Assembly (NCBI GenBank): GCA_964527565.1
Contig: CAZGOY010000020.1
Coordinates: forward strand, 1 to 58,291
Direction: 5' to 3'
Length of the DNA stretch: 58,291 nucleotides
Origin: JAGXQV01 sp964527565
GTDB lineage: Bacteria; Pseudomonadota; Gammaproteobacteria; Burkholderiales; Sulfuricellaceae
Part shown: positions 16,564 through 24,464 of the stretch, piece by piece
Position numbering within the stretch: the stretch's first letter is position 1
Layout of the letters: each line of letters begins with the position of its first letter
Notes under the pieces: model-generated
The model's input: only the letters and a program-made list of their open reading frames with translations
Databases searched by the model: none
Told to the model about the DNA's origin: nothing
Position numbers and translations under genes: made by a program

Positions 16564-17757
16564 ATGGACACGCAAGACGATAACGCCCTGCTCAAGCAGT
16601 TTTCCCTGCTGTATGTCGAGGACGACGAGCACATTCGCGATCAGCTCACGCAATTCCTGAAGCGCCGGGCAGGAGAATTTTATGTCGCCGCCAACGGTGC
16701 CGAGGGCTTGGAACTCTACCGGCGCCACTTGCCGGACATGGTGGTCAGCGACATCCTGATGCCGGAGATGAACGGGCTGGAAATGGCTGAAGGCATTCGC
16801 GCGCTGAATGCCGAAGTGCCCATCATCGTGACCACCGCCTTTAACGAGACCGACTATTTTCTCAAGGCCATCCAGATCGGCGTGGACAATTACGTACTCA
16901 AGCCGGTAGATCCCGCCATACTGGGCCGCGCGCTGCTCAAGAGCGCGCGCGTGCTGCACCAGCGCCGCGAACTGGCGCGCCAGAGCGTGCAAATGCAGCA
17001 GATGCTCGAAGATTTGCAGCAATATCGCGACGCGGGAGAACGCGAAAATTATCTGGTCGCGGAACTGATGGAGCGCACCCTGCGCGAACGGAACCTCAAC
17101 GACCCCATGCTGCATTCATGGATCGCCCCCGCCACCCTGTTCAGCGGCGACCTGGTGGCGGTGCAGCGCGCGCCTAACGGCGACCTGTTCCTCATCCTGG
17201 GCGACGCTACCGGCCACGGCTTGGCGGCGGCGATGAACCTGCTGCCGCTGTCGCGCATCTTCTACCGCATGGTGGAGCGGGGGTTCACCCTTTCCGCCAT
17301 GCTGCCGGAGCTGAACGGCGTGATCCGCGAGCAATCCACCGCCGACCGTTTCGTGACGGTAACACTGGCGCGCGTGGATACCCGCAACGGCATCATCGAA
17401 ATATGGAACGGCGGCAATCCGCCTGCGGTATGGCAGTGCGGGGGGGAAATGCGGCTGTTCAAATCCAGCCGCCTGGCGTTGGGCATCGTCGAAAACAGCG
17501 GGGTGGACGTGCGTACCGAGGTCATGCCCTGGCAGGGAGAAGGGCAACTGCTGCTGTTTTCGGATGGTCTGGTCGAGGCGGAAAACGGCGTCGGCGAGCC
17601 GCTCGGCCTGGAGGCGTTGCTGGATGGCGACGCCGGCTTGGCGGGCGCCGCCCGCATGACCGCCGTGGTGCGGCGCATGCAGGATCATCTCGAGGGCCGC
17701 CCGGCGCACGACGATGTGTCCTTGATGGTGGTGGATTGCCGGAAGGAGGAGAAATGA
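16564..17757 (+). CDS. Response regulator with SpoIIE/PP2C phosphatase output
   Basis: A 397-residue cytoplasmic regulator. Residues 12-125 are a receiver domain with the acidic pocket Glu19-Asp20-Asp21, phospho-acceptor Asp63 (VVSDILMPEMNG) and Lys113 (YVLKP). A coiled-coil linker spans about 128-165 and a PP2C-type SpoIIE domain about 185-395, with SGDLVAV, LGDATGHGLAAAM, LLFSDGLVEAENG and HDDVSLMVVD metal-site motifs. Such proteins usually dephosphorylate an anti-anti-sigma (STAS) protein or another phosphoserine partner; none is encoded nearby. ATG 16564 was chosen because GGAGAAG lies just upstream. It overlaps the next gene by 4 bases and probably receives phosphate from one or both kinases at 19958-24330. 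Confidence 0.92.
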   Translation: MDTQDDNALLKQFSLLYVEDDEHIRDQLTQFLKRRAGEFYVAANGAEGLELYRRHLPDMVVSDILMPEMNGLEMAEGIRALNAEVPIIVTTAFNETDYFLKAIQIGVDNYVLKPVDPAILGRALLKSARVLHQRRELARQSVQMQQMLEDLQQYRDAGERENYLVAELMERTLRERNLNDPMLHSWIAPATLFSGDLVAVQRAPNGDLFLILGDATGHGLAAAMNLLPLSRIFYRMVERGFTLSAMLPELNGVIREQSTADRFVTVTLARVDTRNGIIEIWNGGNPPAVWQCGGEMRLFKSSRLALGIVENSGVDVRTEVMPWQGEGQLLLFSDGLVEAENGVGEPLGLEALLDGDAGLAGAARMTAVVRRMQDHLEGRPAHDDVSLMVVDCRKEEK

Positions 17758-18932
17758 GATTTCGCTCCGCTCTGTTGTGGCTGGCCTGTGCCCTGCTGTC
17801 CCTGGGCGTCCAGGCGCAGGAAAAAGCGCCGGTGCTGATCGGGCTGGATGCCGAATTCGGCCATGCCACCAGCACTTCGGACGACGCCATCAAGCGCGGC
17901 ATGCTCATCGCCATCGACGAAATCAACCGTTCCGGCGGCGTGCTCGGCGGCAGGCCGCTCAAGCTGGTAGAGCGCGACAACCGTTCGGTGCCGGCGCGCG
18001 CTATCGTCAATGTCCGGGAACTGGCCGCCATGCCGGACATGACGGCGGTATTTTGCGGCAAATTCAGCCCGGTGGTGCTGGAACTGCTGCCCACCCTGCA
18101 CGAACAAAAAATGATCCTGCTCGACCCGTGGGCGGCGGCGGACAAAATTGTCGATAACGGTTACCAGCCGAATTACGTGTTCCGCCTGTCCCTGCGCGAC
18201 AGTTGGGCGGTGCCGGTGATGATGCGGCACGCGCGCACCAAGGGCGCCTTGCGCGTCGGCCTGCTGATGCCCAACACCTCGTGGGGGCGCGGCACGCTCA
18301 AGGCAGCGGAAGACTATCTGGCTGCCCACCCCGACATGAAGGCGGTCGCCACCCATTGGTTCAATTGGGGCGACAAGTCGCTGCTGGAAAAATATGTGGC
18401 GCTGACGCGCGCAGGCGCCCAGGCGATCATCGTCGCCACCAACGAAAGCGAAGGGGCGGTTCTGGTCAAGGAGGTGGCGTCCCTGCCCATGGCCGAGCGG
18501 GTGCCGCTCATCAGCCATTGGGGAGTGACCGGCGGCGACCTGCCGAAAATGACCGGCAAGGCCTTGGGCGAGGTCGATTTTTCCGTGGTGCAGACCTACA
18601 GTTTCATCGGCGCCCGTCGCGAAAAGGCGCGCCAGGTGATCGATGCCGCCGCCCGCCTGTCCGGCATTGCCGATGTGCGCCGAATTCCATCGCCGGTAGG
18701 CATGGCACACGCCTACGACCTGACGCACATTCTCGCCCTGGCCATCCAGCGCGCCGCCACGACCGAGCGCGCGGCAGTGCGCCGGGCGCTGGAGGAAGTG
18801 AAGAACTACAGCGGCCTGATCAAGGATTACCGGCAGCCTTTCAGTGCCACGCGCCACGAGGCGCTGGCCCCGGAAGACGTGTTCATGGCGCGCTATGACG
18901 AGGATGGCGCTATCGTGCGGGTGGAAAAATGA
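17754..18932 (+). CDS. Periplasmic ligand-binding protein (ABC type, Peripla_BP_6)
   Basis: A 392-residue secreted protein with a clear signal peptide (LLWLACALLSLGVQAQ, cleavage probably after VQA). The mature part resembles amino-acid/urea type periplasmic binding proteins: VLIGLDAEFGHATSTSDDAI, then GMLIAIDEINRSGGVLGG and RPLKLVERDN, the family's N-terminal lobe pattern. No permease or ATPase gene lies in the window, and the gene sits between a receiver-phosphatase and two sensor kinases. It is therefore more likely a sensory ligand receptor that docks on a kinase than a transport component. The ligand cannot be told from sequence. Start ATG 17754 overlaps the previous stop (ATGA). Confidence 0.88.
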   Translation: MRFRSALLWLACALLSLGVQAQEKAPVLIGLDAEFGHATSTSDDAIKRGMLIAIDEINRSGGVLGGRPLKLVERDNRSVPARAIVNVRELAAMPDMTAVFCGKFSPVVLELLPTLHEQKMILLDPWAAADKIVDNGYQPNYVFRLSLRDSWAVPVMMRHARTKGALRVGLLMPNTSWGRGTLKAAEDYLAAHPDMKAVATHWFNWGDKSLLEKYVALTRAGAQAIIVATNESEGAVLVKEVASLPMAERVPLISHWGVTGGDLPKMTGKALGEVDFSVVQTYSFIGARREKARQVIDAAARLSGIADVRRIPSPVGMAHAYDLTHILALAIQRAATTERAAVRRALEEVKNYSGLIKDYRQPFSATRHEALAPEDVFMARYDEDGAIVRVEK

Positions 18933-18945
18933 GAATGCAAAGGGC

Positions 18946-19242
18946 ATGGGACAGATAGACCGGGACACCCTGAAAACGCTTGCGGGCAAATACATCTGGT
19001 GGAAATCGCCGGATGAGGCGCTTGCCATGCCTGAACGCGTCATCGCCCAGGTCATGAACATCGGTGACTGGGGGGACGTGCAGACACTTGCCGGTCAAGT
19101 GGGGGAAAATGTCCTCCGCAATGTCCTGACGCACGCAGAAATCGGCCAGTTTAGCGAACGTTCCTGGGCCTACTGGCATTACCGTCTCGGGCTTGCCGAA
19201 ACCGGCGAGGTTCCTCCGATTCCCGTGCGGAGGCTGGGATGA
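18946..19242 (+). CDS. Small partner protein of AbiEii-type nucleotidyltransferase
   Basis: A 98-residue protein without signal or membrane segment. The pattern YIWWKSPDEALAMPERVIAQ, then GDWGDVQTL, then LTHAEIGQFSERSWAYWHYR resembles the small DUF6922-like proteins often found directly upstream of AbiEii-family nucleotidyltransferases. In such pairs it is the presumed antitoxin or regulator; that role is inferred from position. AAAGGG precedes the ATG. Its stop overlaps the next gene by 4 bases (ATGA), which supports a functional pair. It begins 13 bases after the binding-protein gene and so lies within the sensory operon. Confidence 0.65.
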   Translation: MGQIDRDTLKTLAGKYIWWKSPDEALAMPERVIAQVMNIGDWGDVQTLAGQVGENVLRNVLTHAEIGQFSERSWAYWHYRLGLAETGEVPPIPVRRLG

Positions 19243-19973
19243 GCCGGTTTTTTCATCCGCACCGGGAAATCCTGCCGCCCGCCCAACAACGGCTTTGGCC
19301 TTTGTTGCAGCCCGCTGCCGAATCGGGTTTCGTGCTTTACGGCGGAACCGCCATTGCCTTGCGTATCGGTCACCGGCAGTCAGTCGATTTTGACTTCTTC
19401 TCGGAAAGGCCGCTTGACCGCGTCGCGCTGCTGAAAGCTTTTCCCTTTCTCGGACAGGCCACGGTGCTGCAAGAGGCTCCGAATTCATTGGGAGTATTGG
19501 TGGCAGATGTACTGGAACAGGGATACGTCAAGATTTCCTTCTTCGGCGCCATCGGGATTGGCAGGGTCGGCGAGCCTGAATTTACGGCGGATGGCGTGCT
19601 GCAAGTCGCTTCGCTGGAGGACTTGATGGCGACGAAAGTGAAAGTGGTGCTCCAGCGCGTCGAAGCCAAGGATTATCGTGATATTGCCGCGCTGCTTGCT
19701 GCGGGGGTAGGGTTGTCCAGAGGGCTGGCGGCAGCCGGAAAAATGTATGGCAGCGCTTTCCAGCCCAGCGAGAGCTTGAAGGCGCTGGTTTATTTTGAGG
19801 GCGGGGACCTGAATACACTGACGACAGAAGAAAAAAATCAGCTTGTCAAGGCGGTTAGCGAGGTTCGTGATCTTCCGCGCGATGTGGAAATCGTGTCCCG
19901 GCAGCTTGCAGTACCGATGCCGGAAGACCGCTTCCCGGCGGGAAGCGAAGGGACGAAATGCTCAACAAACTGA
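19239..19973 (+). CDS. AbiEii/AbiGii-family nucleotidyltransferase (putative toxin)
   Basis: A 244-residue member of the AbiEii toxin family (PF08843-like). The nucleotidyltransferase core is visible: LYGGTAIALRIGHRQSVDFD, with the GG...HR.SxDxD arrangement, then LEDLMATKVKVVLQRVEAKD YRDIAALL with the lysines and the YRDI motif typical of the family (residues about 125-155). Characterised AbiE relatives act in type IV toxin-antitoxin and phage-abortive systems by modifying tRNA or proteins. Its usual partner AbiEi is absent; the small ORF at 18946 takes its place. The end overlaps the next kinase gene by 16 bases, so the pair is embedded in, and translated with, a signalling operon. Confidence 0.85.
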   Translation: MSRFFHPHREILPPAQQRLWPLLQPAAESGFVLYGGTAIALRIGHRQSVDFDFFSERPLDRVALLKAFPFLGQATVLQEAPNSLGVLVADVLEQGYVKISFFGAIGIGRVGEPEFTADGVLQVASLEDLMATKVKVVLQRVEAKDYRDIAALLAAGVGLSRGLAAAGKMYGSAFQPSESLKALVYFEGGDLNTLTTEEKNQLVKAVSEVRDLPRDVEIVSRQLAVPMPEDRFPAGSEGTKCSTN

Positions 19974-21826
19974 AGCAGCGTTTTCGCGATTGGCTGGAAT
20001 CCAGCATCGCCAACCGCCTCACCTTTGCCGCCGTCACCTTGACGATGTCGGTGGTCGGGGTGGTGGGGCTGGTCGCCTTCGTCATCGGCTACCTGCAAAT
20101 TGAGCGTAGCGTGCGTAGCGAACTGGGCGCCGAAGTCGATTTGTTCGAAAAGCGCCTGGCCGTCACCCTGGGCATATTGCAAAAGGACATGGCCGCCCTC
20201 TCGGCCAATACCCTGATCACCACCGGCCTGCTTGATTCGCAGGGGCGCGAGACCTACCTCGATCCCTTTTTGCGCGACTACCGCTCGCCCCTCGGGGTGG
20301 CGGTCAGCTTGAGCCTGCACGATTTTCAGGGCGGTGCCATTGCCGGCAACCATCCCGGCGGGCTGCCCTCCTTCCTCGGGGCACCCTGGGTGGAAAGCGT
20401 GATTACCGAGGCGCGCTCCTACGCCGGCATCTTGCCGGAAGAACGCGGCAATATCCTGTTGCTCGCCTACCCGGTGCTCTATCCCGCCACCGGACAGGCC
20501 GAGGGCGTGCTGGTTGCCGAACTTAACCTGAGCACCCTGTTCCGCAACGCAGCCATGCAGGGGGCGCCGCGCTTTGCCAAGCACTTGCTGGACGGGCAGG
20601 GGCGCCATGTCGGCGAGCCGCACCGGCACGAGAAAAAAACCGGCGGCTTCATGCTGCAACGGCCACTTGAACTGGAGCAGCCCCTGGCCGCGCTGGGTTT
20701 TCAGGTGGAAGTGTCGGCAGCGCGCGGGGAAGTGCTGGCGCCGCTGTACTGGATGATCGGCATTTACCTGGTGGCGGGCAGCCTGACCCTGGCGTTCGTG
20801 CTGTGGGCCACGCGCCGCGTGGTGGGGCGCCTGATCCAGCCGCTGGTCAAGCTGAGCGATGCTGCGGGTACCATCGCCGCGGGCAACCTGGCTTCCATCC
20901 AGGTCGAAGCTCAAGGCCGGGACGAAATCGGCCGCTTGGCGCAAAGCTTCAACAGCATGACCGGGCGTCTGCACGAATCCTGGCGGCTTCTCGAACAGCG
21001 CGTGGCGGAACGCACCCGCGAATTGCAGGAGTTGAACGAGACCCTGGAACAGCGCGTGCACGCGGAGGCGGCGAAAAGCCGCGAGAAGGACCTGCTGTTG
21101 ATCCAGCAATCGCGCTTGGCGGCGATGGGCGAGATGATCGGCAACATCGCCCACCAGTGGCGCCAGCCGCTCAACGCCATCGGCCTGACCTTCGCCAACA
21201 TCAAGGATGCCTACGATTTCAAGGAATTGACCGAGGAATACCTGGAGGAAGCCACCCAGAGCGGCATGAAGCTCACGCAGCAGATGTCCACCACCATCGA
21301 CGATTTCCGCAATTTCTTCCGCCCCAACCGCGAGGCGGCGCCGTTCAGCCTGGCGACTGCCGTGGAAAACGCCCTGGAACTGGTCGAGGCCAGTTTCAAA
21401 AACCACGAGATCGCCATCTCCCTGAAGGTGCGCGCGGATGTCCAGGTGATGGGTTTCGCCAATGAATACGCGCAAGTGCTGCTCAACTTGCTGGGCAATG
21501 CGCGCAACGCCATCATCGAAAAAGGTGTGAAGCCGGGCCAGGTCGGGGTGGAGATCGGGCGCGAGGGCAGCGAGGGTTACGTGGTGGTACGCGACAACGG
21601 CGGCGGCATCCCGGAAGCCATTCTCGGCAAGATTTTCGACCCCTATTTCACCACGCGCCAGGCGGGCACCGGCATCGGCCTGTACATGTCGAAGATGATT
21701 GTCGAAAACAATATGCACGGGCGCATCGAAGCGCGCAACACCGACGTCGGCGCAGAGTTTCGCGTGGTAACGCCGCTGGCGGAAGCCGCCGTGGATGACG
21801 CTGATGCTCCCAGGGTGTCGGCATGA
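19958..21826 (+). CDS. Sensor histidine kinase, Cache-like sensor with HAMP
   Basis: A 622-residue membrane kinase. TM1 spans about 22-46 (LTMSVVGVVGLVAFVIGYL), a ~215-residue periplasmic domain with dCache-like features about 47-262, TM2 about 265-287 (IGIYLVAGSLTLAFVLWA) and HAMP to about 340. A coiled coil follows (RTRELQELNETLEQRVHAE), then a HisKA domain with phospho-acceptor His399 in GEMIGNIAHQWRQPLNA, and a HATPase_c domain (LLNLLGNARNAII, RDNGGGIPEAI, TGIGLYMSKMI). No receiver domain is present. It probably responds to a periplasmic ligand, perhaps through the binding protein encoded upstream. The start overlaps the AbiEii gene by 16 bases; the end overlaps the next kinase by 4. Confidence 0.93.
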   Translation: MLNKLKQRFRDWLESSIANRLTFAAVTLTMSVVGVVGLVAFVIGYLQIERSVRSELGAEVDLFEKRLAVTLGILQKDMAALSANTLITTGLLDSQGRETYLDPFLRDYRSPLGVAVSLSLHDFQGGAIAGNHPGGLPSFLGAPWVESVITEARSYAGILPEERGNILLLAYPVLYPATGQAEGVLVAELNLSTLFRNAAMQGAPRFAKHLLDGQGRHVGEPHRHEKKTGGFMLQRPLELEQPLAALGFQVEVSAARGEVLAPLYWMIGIYLVAGSLTLAFVLWATRRVVGRLIQPLVKLSDAAGTIAAGNLASIQVEAQGRDEIGRLAQSFNSMTGRLHESWRLLEQRVAERTRELQELNETLEQRVHAEAAKSREKDLLLIQQSRLAAMGEMIGNIAHQWRQPLNAIGLTFANIKDAYDFKELTEEYLEEATQSGMKLTQQMSTTIDDFRNFFRPNREAAPFSLATAVENALELVEASFKNHEIAISLKVRADVQVMGFANEYAQVLLNLLGNARNAIIEKGVKPGQVGVEIGREGSEGYVVVRDNGGGIPEAILGKIFDPYFTTRQAGTGIGLYMSKMIVENNMHGRIEARNTDVGAEFRVVTPLAEAAVDDADAPRVSA

Positions 21827-24330
21827 CAACGCTCACACAGGCTTCCGCGCTGATAGTGGCCAACATGGACGTGGTTTTCTTCGTCTACGGCCTGGCGTTC
21901 ATCGCCCTGGGGCTGGTCATCCTGGCGCAGCCCAAGGAGGAAAGCCATTGCGATCTGGCCGAATCCATCTGGCTGCTGGCGCTATTCGGCCTCACGCACG
22001 GCATGCTGGAATGGATGGACATGTGGAGCATCCTGCGCGGCAGCAATCCGGCGCTGGAACTCTGGAAGACCGGATTCCTGTTTGCTTCCTTCCTGTTCCT
22101 CTTCGAATTCGGGCGGCGTCTGGTGCTGGTTTTTGCATACAAGGAACAGTTCCTGCCGCCCCGCATGGCCGCCTTGCTCGGCAAATCGCTGTATGGCGCG
22201 GTAGCGCTGGGTTTTGTGGCGCTGCTGTGGCTGATCCCCGACCGCCTGCTGGCGGCGAAGATCGCTTCCCGTTACGTCCTGGGATTCGGCGGCTCGCTAC
22301 TGGCGGGGGTGGGTTTTCTGCTGTGCGCCCGTCACAGCCGCCTGTTGCGGTCGCAGTCGGCGTGGCACCGCTGGGCGCGCAAATACTTCGTGCTGGCGGC
22401 GCTGGCCTTCCTGCTGTACGGCGTGGCGGCCGGACTGATGGGGCCGCCCGCCGCGATATTTCCGGCGAACGTTCTCAACGACCGCTGGTTTTTTGCGACC
22501 TTCGGCGTGCCCGTGCAGTTGGTCCGCGCTTTCTGCGCGCTGCTGCTGGCGGTAGCCGTCGGCAGCGTGCTGCGCGCATTTCACGCGGAGGGACGCGAGA
22601 AGCTGCAACACGCGCTGGAGGCGGCCAGGAACGCCACCGCCCTGGTCGAGGCGCGCACCCGCGAATTGCAGGAGAGCGAAATCCAGTTGCGCGAGATTAC
22701 CGCCAACCTGGGCGAGGGCGTGTACGTGCTGGACCGCGCGCGGCGCATTACCTTCGTCAATCCGGAGGCGCAAAGATTGCTGGGCTTCACGCTGGAAGAG
22801 CTTTCCGGCGCAAATGCTCATGCGCTGTTCCATTGCCGCACAGCGGACGGCGCCCCCTACCCGGAGGCGGACTGCGAAATCGGCAAGGTGGCGCATAGCG
22901 GCAAAGCCTATCGCTCCGAGGACGAGGTGTTCTGGCGCAAGGACGGCTCGGCGCTGGCGGTCGCGGTGTGCGCTTCCCCCATCCTGCGGGGGGCGGCTGC
23001 CGCCGGTTCGGTGGTGGTTTTCAGCGACATCAGCGAGCGCAAGCGCGCTGCGCGCCTGCTGGAGTTCGAGAATCACGCCCTGGCGGTCATCAGCGGCAAT
23101 CCGCCGCTGCCTTTCATTCTGGAATTGCTGTGCCGGGGCGTCGAGGAAATCCTGGAGGGGGCGCAGTGCTCCATCCTGCTGCTAGATGAGGCGCGCACCT
23201 GTTTGCAGCATGGCGCGGCGCCCAGCCTGCCGGAGGAATACAACCGGGTAATCGACGGCTTGCTGCTCGCTGCGGAAACCGGCCCCTGTGCCAAGGCGGC
23301 CTGCGACGGCAGACCGGTGATCGTTCCCGACATTGCGGTGGAAACCGCGTGGGAAAACTTCAGGGCGCTGGCCGCCGCGCATGGCCTGCGCGCCGTGTGG
23401 TCGATGCCGGTCTATTCCGCCAGTGGCGACGTGTTCGGCACTTTCGCCATCTACCATCGTACCCCCTATACACCGGCAACCGCCGACATGCAGGTGCTTG
23501 GCCGCATCGCCCATCTCGCCAGCATCGCCATCCAGCGCAGCCACGCCGACCGGGAACTGAAGCGTTTCAACGAAACCCTGGAGCGGCGCGTGCAGGAGGA
23601 AGCGCAGAAAAACCGCGACAAGGACCACCTGCTGATCCAGCAATCGCGCCTGGCGGCGATGGGCGAGATGATCGGCAATATCGCGCACCAGTGGCGCCAG
23701 CCCCTGAATGCCCTGGGCCTGGTGCTGGCGAACATCAAGGATGCCCATGATTACGGCGACCTGGACGCGGAATATCTGGATGAGACCACCGCCAAGGGGC
23801 ACCAACTGGTGCAGAAAATGTCTGCCACCATCGACGATTTTCGCAATTTCTTCCGTCCCAACCGCGAGCCGCAGGTGTTTCGCCTAGCCAAGTCGGCGCA
23901 GGGTGCGCTGGATCTGGTCGAGGCCAGTTTCCGCAACAACGAGATCGTGGTGCAACTGACAGTCCGCGAGGAAGTCACGGCCCGCGGTTTTGCCAACGAA
24001 TATTCGCAAGTGCTGCTCAACCTGCTGGGTAACGCCAAGGATGCCATCCTGGCGCGCAAGGTCAAGCCGGGGCATGTGGAAATCGAGGTGGGGCGCGACG
24101 GCGGCAATGGTTATGTGCTGGTGCGCGACGATGGCGGCGGCATTCCCGGAGAAGTCATCGGCAAGATTTTCGATCCCTATTTCACCACGCGCGAGGCCGG
24201 CACAGGTATCGGTCTGTACATGTCGAAGATGATCGTCGAAAGCAATATGCAAGGCCACATCGAAGTGCGCAATACCGGAAGCGGCGCGGAATTCCGCGTA
24301 GTGACGCCGTTGGTGGAACCCCCGGATTAG
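21823..24330 (+). CDS. Sensor histidine kinase, 7TM-PAS-GAF-HisKA-HATPase
   Basis: An 835-residue kinase. Residues about 10-265 hold seven hydrophobic segments, like a 7TM sensor module. A PAS domain follows (about 280-400, LGEGVYVLDRARRITFVNPE), then a GAF domain (about 430-585), then a HisKA domain with His622 in GEMIGNIAHQWRQPLNALGL and a HATPase_c domain (LLNLLGNAKDAIL, RDDGGGIPGEV, TGIGLYMSKMIVE). The catalytic half is strikingly similar to that of the preceding kinase, including TIDDFRNFFRPNRE, so the two arose by duplication of the core with different sensors. It closes the operon; palindromes and convergent dnaJ follow. Confidence 0.93.
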   Translation: MTTLTQASALIVANMDVVFFVYGLAFIALGLVILAQPKEESHCDLAESIWLLALFGLTHGMLEWMDMWSILRGSNPALELWKTGFLFASFLFLFEFGRRLVLVFAYKEQFLPPRMAALLGKSLYGAVALGFVALLWLIPDRLLAAKIASRYVLGFGGSLLAGVGFLLCARHSRLLRSQSAWHRWARKYFVLAALAFLLYGVAAGLMGPPAAIFPANVLNDRWFFATFGVPVQLVRAFCALLLAVAVGSVLRAFHAEGREKLQHALEAARNATALVEARTRELQESEIQLREITANLGEGVYVLDRARRITFVNPEAQRLLGFTLEELSGANAHALFHCRTADGAPYPEADCEIGKVAHSGKAYRSEDEVFWRKDGSALAVAVCASPILRGAAAAGSVVVFSDISERKRAARLLEFENHALAVISGNPPLPFILELLCRGVEEILEGAQCSILLLDEARTCLQHGAAPSLPEEYNRVIDGLLLAAETGPCAKAACDGRPVIVPDIAVETAWENFRALAAAHGLRAVWSMPVYSASGDVFGTFAIYHRTPYTPATADMQVLGRIAHLASIAIQRSHADRELKRFNETLERRVQEEAQKNRDKDHLLIQQSRLAAMGEMIGNIAHQWRQPLNALGLVLANIKDAHDYGDLDAEYLDETTAKGHQLVQKMSATIDDFRNFFRPNREPQVFRLAKSAQGALDLVEASFRNNEIVVQLTVREEVTARGFANEYSQVLLNLLGNAKDAILARKVKPGHVEIEVGRDGGNGYVLVRDDGGGIPGEVIGKIFDPYFTTREAGTGIGLYMSKMIVESNMQGHIEVRNTGSGAEFRVVTPLVEPPD

Positions 24331-24367
24331 ACAATGTGCAATGACCGGCGGGGGGAATTCAGCTACC

Positions 24368-24396
24368 GGGTGCAATACCCTACGGGGATTGCACCC
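24368..24396. repeat. Family B palindrome, short copy (kinase/dnaJ)
   Basis: GGGTGCAATACCC-TAC-GGGGATTGCACCC, a near-perfect dyad followed on the + strand by a T-rich stretch (TTGTTTGCTTTTGACTTTT). It lies between the convergent kinase gene and dnaJ and may serve as a terminator for the + strand operon. Its core GTGCAAT...ATTGCACC is shared with the copies at 39174 and 58203. Confidence 0.75.
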
Positions 24397-24435
24397 TTGT
24401 TTGCTTTTGACTTTTATCTTTGCTGAACGGAAAAA

Positions 24436-24456
24436 CTCGGGGCCAAGGCCCCTCCT
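24436..24456. repeat. Family A half element (next to dnaJ stop)
   Basis: CTCGGGGCCAAGGCCCCTCC matches the 3' arm of the copy at 11626 and is itself a small palindrome (GGGGCC-AA-GGCCCC). The preceding bases (CGGAAAAACTCGGG) also match the 11626 copy. No 5' outer arm is present, so this looks like a solo half. On the minus strand it lies immediately downstream of dnaJ and could help end that transcript. Confidence 0.65.
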
Positions 24457-24464
24457 TCCCTCGC

